Assembly (NCBI GenBank): GCA_021413735.1
Contig: JAIOPV010000167.1
Span: 1 to 34,241 of the forward strand
Direction of reading: 5' to 3'
DNA: 34,241 nt
From: Planctomycetota bacterium
GTDB taxonomy: Bacteria; Planctomycetota; Planctomycetia; Gemmatales; Gemmataceae
Shown: piece by piece, positions 31,347-34,241 of the stretch
How the letters are laid out: each line of letters begins with the position of its first letter
Numbering within the stretch: position 1 is the first letter of the stretch
Program-made: the position numbers and the translations under genes
Notes under the pieces: generated by a model
The model's input: only the letters and a program-made list of their open reading frames with translations
Told to the model about the DNA's origin: nothing
The model's database searches: none

Positions 31347-32396
31347 ATGACACGCTACCTGTGCTGGGTCGCGGTGCTGGGGACATTAACTTTACCCGAC
31401 TGGGCCAGTGCGTGCTGGCCACGACGAGCCGCGTACCACAGTTATTACGCTGAACCTGTCTACTACCCACAGTGTTACTCGTATCCGGTATACCCAGCAT
31501 ACCCGCTGTGTGTCCCGCCGCCTGACTGTTGTCCACCTGTGGCGATCCAGCCGATGGCTCCGCCCCGAGTTGAAGCCGTTCCGAAGGCCGCACCATCGAC
31601 GGGCATGGGAACCGCCACGCCGCGAGACGTGCCACCGTCTGGAGTTCGACCCGCCAGCGGCACGGACACCGTGACTGTATCCCCGATGGTGCCTGCCGCG
31701 CCGACACCCAAAAAGACAGATCCGGTGACGATCACGCCGGCACCGAAGCACACTGATCCACCGATGACGGCACCCGATCCGTTGCCGAAGTTCCCGGCCG
31801 TTGTGATTCCAAAAGATTTCGGCGAGTTGCCGAAACTCGATGTGCCGAAGGAGCCAGACTTCCGCCCGATCGCGGTGCCGAAGGACCTGCCGAAGTCCGC
31901 GATTCCCAAAGCCGCTCCGGCGGCAGAAGTGCGGCCCGAGGCTGGTGTCGGTGGAATGGCCGTTCCTTCGCCTGCTCCGCCGATTCCCGAAGGACTGATC
32001 CCGTCGCCATCGGTGCCGGTGTTGCCCGACGCGACGAAGGCACCGTTCCCCCCGCTCACGCTTCCGCCCGACACGCCGGTTCCGCCGAAGGGTTCAGTGT
32101 CGCGTTCGAGTCCGCTCACTGCCACTGGCAAGGGCGAGATGACGGTGAGCGTCTTCCCGGCGCAAGCTGGCCAGGGTGAGTTCCTCGGCAACGGTTACCG
32201 CACGGTTGGGTTCTACAACCACACGGAGCGTGACATGAACCTGACGATCGAGGGCCGCGTGGTGAAACTGCCGGCGAAGATGTATCTGCACGCGAAGCTG
32301 GCTCCGACGTTCACCTGGAGTCACGGCGAAAACCCAGTTGTTCGCGAATCGGTGCCTACCGGAGCGAGCGGTGTCGATGTCGTGTTCCGCGATTGA
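31347..32396 (+). CDS. Secreted proline-rich protein of unknown function
   Basis: A 349-aa exported protein. Seen: a signal peptide MTRYLCWVAVLGTLTLPDWASA, an aromatic segment (YHSYYAEPVYYPQCYSYPVYPAYP) with Cys pairs, then about 190 residues of low-complexity Pro-, Lys- and Ala-rich sequence (repeats of VPK, IPK and DLPKSAIPKAAP), and a compact C-terminal domain of ~75 residues (GEFLGNGYRTVGFYNHTERD, then LTIEGRVVKLPAKMYLHAKL) that looks like a beta-sandwich. The extended Pro-rich stretch suggests a periplasmic spacer or cell-surface protein. ATG at 31347 follows AAAGGA. I do not recognise the C-terminal domain. Confidence 0.8.
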   Translation: MTRYLCWVAVLGTLTLPDWASACWPRRAAYHSYYAEPVYYPQCYSYPVYPAYPLCVPPPDCCPPVAIQPMAPPRVEAVPKAAPSTGMGTATPRDVPPSGVRPASGTDTVTVSPMVPAAPTPKKTDPVTITPAPKHTDPPMTAPDPLPKFPAVVIPKDFGELPKLDVPKEPDFRPIAVPKDLPKSAIPKAAPAAEVRPEAGVGGMAVPSPAPPIPEGLIPSPSVPVLPDATKAPFPPLTLPPDTPVPPKGSVSRSSPLTATGKGEMTVSVFPAQAGQGEFLGNGYRTVGFYNHTERDMNLTIEGRVVKLPAKMYLHAKLAPTFTWSHGENPVVRESVPTGASGVDVVFRD

Positions 32397-32406
32397 AATC
32401 CGAAGA

Positions 32407-32434
32407 ACCTAACCCCCCAACCCCTTTCCCTAAA
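32407..32434. repeat. REP-like half repeat at the insertion sequence boundary
   Basis: The sequence CCTAACCCCCCAACCCCTTT just outside the left terminal repeat is of the kind often found as one arm of planctomycete intergenic palindromes (from memory). Its partner arm is missing, as would be the case if the insertion sequence had landed in it and the other half lay beyond the window. Confidence 0.4.
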
Positions 32435-32455
32435 CAACGATCCGGGTGAGGGCTA
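32435..32455. repeat. Left terminal inverted repeat of the insertion sequence
   Basis: 21 bp, 20 of which pair with 34221-34241. The transposase stop codon (32453-32455) lies inside it. Confidence 0.85.
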
Positions 32456-34140
32456 AAACACAGGCGATTCGCGATACCTCCGCTCCAAGTCGGCCATAAG
32501 TATTGGCCGGTTCTTCTTGGATCGTGCCTTCTTCATGATCTTGCGTCGTTTCATGGCCTCTTGCTGAGACTGGGGTACTTGAGCGTTCCGATACGGCAGC
32601 AGGTCTTCCACTGTAAACGGACTCGGGTGCGTGATGTGGGCATCCAACGCATGCACCAGCGTTGGCCCCTCTTGCACGATCCTTACGCCCGCGTGACGAC
32701 GACCGTGAATCCGACGTTGGTGACTCTTCGGTACACGAAACCAACGCTCCAAATCCAGATTGTCCGTCTGTCCCTCGAACTTACCCTCACCCACGAACAG
32801 ACCGCCCAGAAAACTCTTCATCACACCTGACATCGTCTGGTGAATCGAATCCTCGCCCTTCTCGAATCGAACGATCAATTTCTCGAACCGCGTCTGGCGG
32901 GCCGCACAACTGCCGCCTTCGGGTTCAAGGGTCGCCGCGACTTCCTTGATCTCTTTGATGTAGCCTCGGATTGTCTCGTGTTCACTCCGCACGGCGTCGA
33001 GACCTCGGTCGATGCAACCGGCCAGACGGCCAAGTTGCTTCTCTGCGAACCCCCTTTTTCCTCGTCCAAGTTCCGTTGAATCGATTCACGGACTTCACTC
33101 AATGCCTCAGCCATCCGCAAGCCGGGAGGCTGCAACGGGCCACCCTGGTCATCGTTGACAATACCACGCACTGCCGCACAGTAATCGAGGACCACGGCTT
33201 CCGCAGAATCGGTCCTTGGCGGGGACGCAATCGCTGGCACCACGACTCCCGCTGGGGGGTCCGCATCGGCTGCGGTCGTGTCCTTTAGAGCCTCGACGCC
33301 CTGCTGCTTGAGTACGGCTTGTTCGATCTTCCGGAGTCCGCGAACCTTCTTCCGCATCGTCACCTTGGCGTGGCTATCGACCTCCAACACCGGCTTGGCC
33401 ACGTCGCGGAGAAAGTGATTCTCGCAGTAACGATGCGGAACACCTGGAAACTCTACGGCAATACCCGTCACGAATGCGTCTTGCCTGTCAGACAACCACA
33501 GCCCCACTTTCTTGTCCATGGACTCGACCCACTGCTTGGCCTTGGCAATCAGACGACGCACCTCCTGGGCCGTCGCAGAGATCAACGGTTCCGCGAACCA
33601 GACACGCTTCTGGGTCAATTCCCTGACAACGTAAAGAGTCTCGTGACCCTTCTCGGGCTGAAGGCCGTCGATACACAGGACAACCTCATCGACCGATTGG
33701 TACTGCTGCCGCAGAGTCGGTGGATCCTCCTGGCGTGCGGCGAGCATCGCCTGGTAACTCTGGATGTAACTGCTGATGGAGTCGTCCGAAATCTTGATGT
33801 GGTATTGGTCGGAGAGTTCGGACTGGATCTGTGTGATGGACCAGTGCCGCGAAAACCTGCGATGACCGATCCAACAGAAGACGTCCCATCCGATCGCCAT
33901 CCTGGGCAGAGCGATGGTCATTTCGAGTTCGGGACTTTTGGTCTTGGCGTGTCCTTGGCAAGCACGGTCGGGACAGTGGTTGAGTTTGCAGACGAGTTCG
34001 ACGGGTCCTTCGAGGGAATGAAAGTGTCGGTATCGGTGGTCGCAGATGTGCATCAACCGGCCGCAGAAGGGGCAATCCCGATCGAGAACGTCGAGTTCCA
34101 AGAGGGCAAAATCAGTATCCTTGGGCCAGTGGTAAGGCAT
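32453..34140 (-). CDS. Transposase with DDE/MULE-like core, split by a -1 frameshift
   Basis: Transposase of the insertion sequence. Seen: an N-terminal zinc-finger-like region (CPFCG, HICDH, then C and CPDRAC), an HTH-like segment (WSITQIQSELSDQYHIKISD), then VVLCIDGLQPEKG with a candidate first Asp, LWLSDRQDAFVTGIAV with a second Asp, and PGVPHRYCENHFLRD, which resembles the MULE-type core. Third acidic residue is not identified. Zero-frame translation from ATG 34140 (GGAGG 8 nt upstream) runs to 32875 and its last ~60 residues are not transposase-like. From the A5G5 run at 33050-33059, the -1 frame gives EKQLGRLAGCIDRGLDAVR and continues to a stop at 32453. The two parts add up to 562 aa after exactly one -1 step. 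This may be programmed, decay or a homopolymer error. Confidence 0.8.
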
Positions 34141-34220
34141 CCTGCCAACCTCCACGTTCTGGGTCGCCTCTGGCGATAAGTTGAGCACGCAACAACTTAC
34201 ACCCAGAATACGCTACCTTC

Positions 34221-34241
34221 TAGCCCTCTCCCGGATCGTTG
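34221..34241. repeat. Right terminal inverted repeat of the insertion sequence
   Basis: 21 bp pairing with 32435-32455 with one mismatch; it ends at the last base of the window. Confidence 0.85.

Larger units (their letters stand above)
32435..34241 (-). mobile_element. Insertion sequence, ~1.8 kb, with 21-bp terminal inverted repeats
   Basis: The left end (32435-32455) and right end (34221-34241) are reverse complements at 20 of 21 positions (CAACGATCCGGG.GAGGGCTA). They enclose a single minus-strand transposase region. The right repeat stops exactly at the last base, so the true outer end and any target duplication cannot be judged; the repeat may extend further. An element of this type at a window edge suggests an assembly boundary caused by multiple copies. 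Family is unassigned. Confidence 0.85.

Overview
The window looks like chromosome of a planctomycete of the family Gemmataceae. The basis is gene content: two DUF1501 proteins, a PSCyt1/DUF1549/DUF1553 protein, four TIGR03067-type secreted proteins and three members of a Gemmataceae-expanded family ending in an HVRGCWVVD-type signature. Base composition is GC-rich (about 60% by eye, not counted), and the genus cannot be fixed from this. I saw no tRNA, rRNA or CRISPR array.

Layout. 1-3.5 kb (+): dihydroorotase (pyrC), two tandem Gemmataceae-family paralogs and a Uma2-type nuclease-fold protein. 3.5-9.8 kb (-): a same-strand series read right to left: DUF1501, a TolB-like propeller, a CocE-type hydrolase, an acyltransferase-3 membrane protein and a glycine-rich RRM protein with a clear terminator. 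10.1-12.3 kb: a di-iron acyl-ACP desaturase (+) and a class III aminotransferase (-) overlapping tail to tail. 12.4-17.4 kb (+): a toxin-antitoxin pair, then sbcD and sbcC. 17.5-23.5 kb (-): a three-gene block, PSCyt1/DUF1549/DUF1553 -> DUF1501 -> S9 peptidase. 23.6-27.5 kb (-): a third paralog of the Gemmataceae family, an acyl-CoA dehydrogenase, a double-ACT protein and a DedA membrane protein. 27.7-29.8 kb (-): four tandem TIGR03067 paralogs, one interrupted by an in-frame amber codon. 29.9-32.4 kb: a secreted alpha/beta hydrolase (-) and a secreted proline-rich protein (+). 32.4 kb to the end: an insertion sequence whose transposase is split by a -1 frameshift and whose right terminal repeat coincides with the last base of the window.

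The most striking feature is outside the ordinary genes. At least six long, near-perfect inverted repeats, each different in sequence, sit in short gaps between genes. One is a spacer-less 60-bp palindrome between sbcD and sbcC, which encode the nuclease known to attack such structures. A further 88-bp palindromic element lies inside a coding region, in frame, in the DUF1553 gene, where it adds a stretch of foreign-looking residues. The host therefore seems to carry abundant palindromic repeats that can occasionally colonise genes.

I did not find a clear new multi-gene defence or biosynthetic system. The best candidates for undescribed biology are the palindromic elements (especially the coding one), the HVRGCWVVD family and the diversifying TIGR03067 array.
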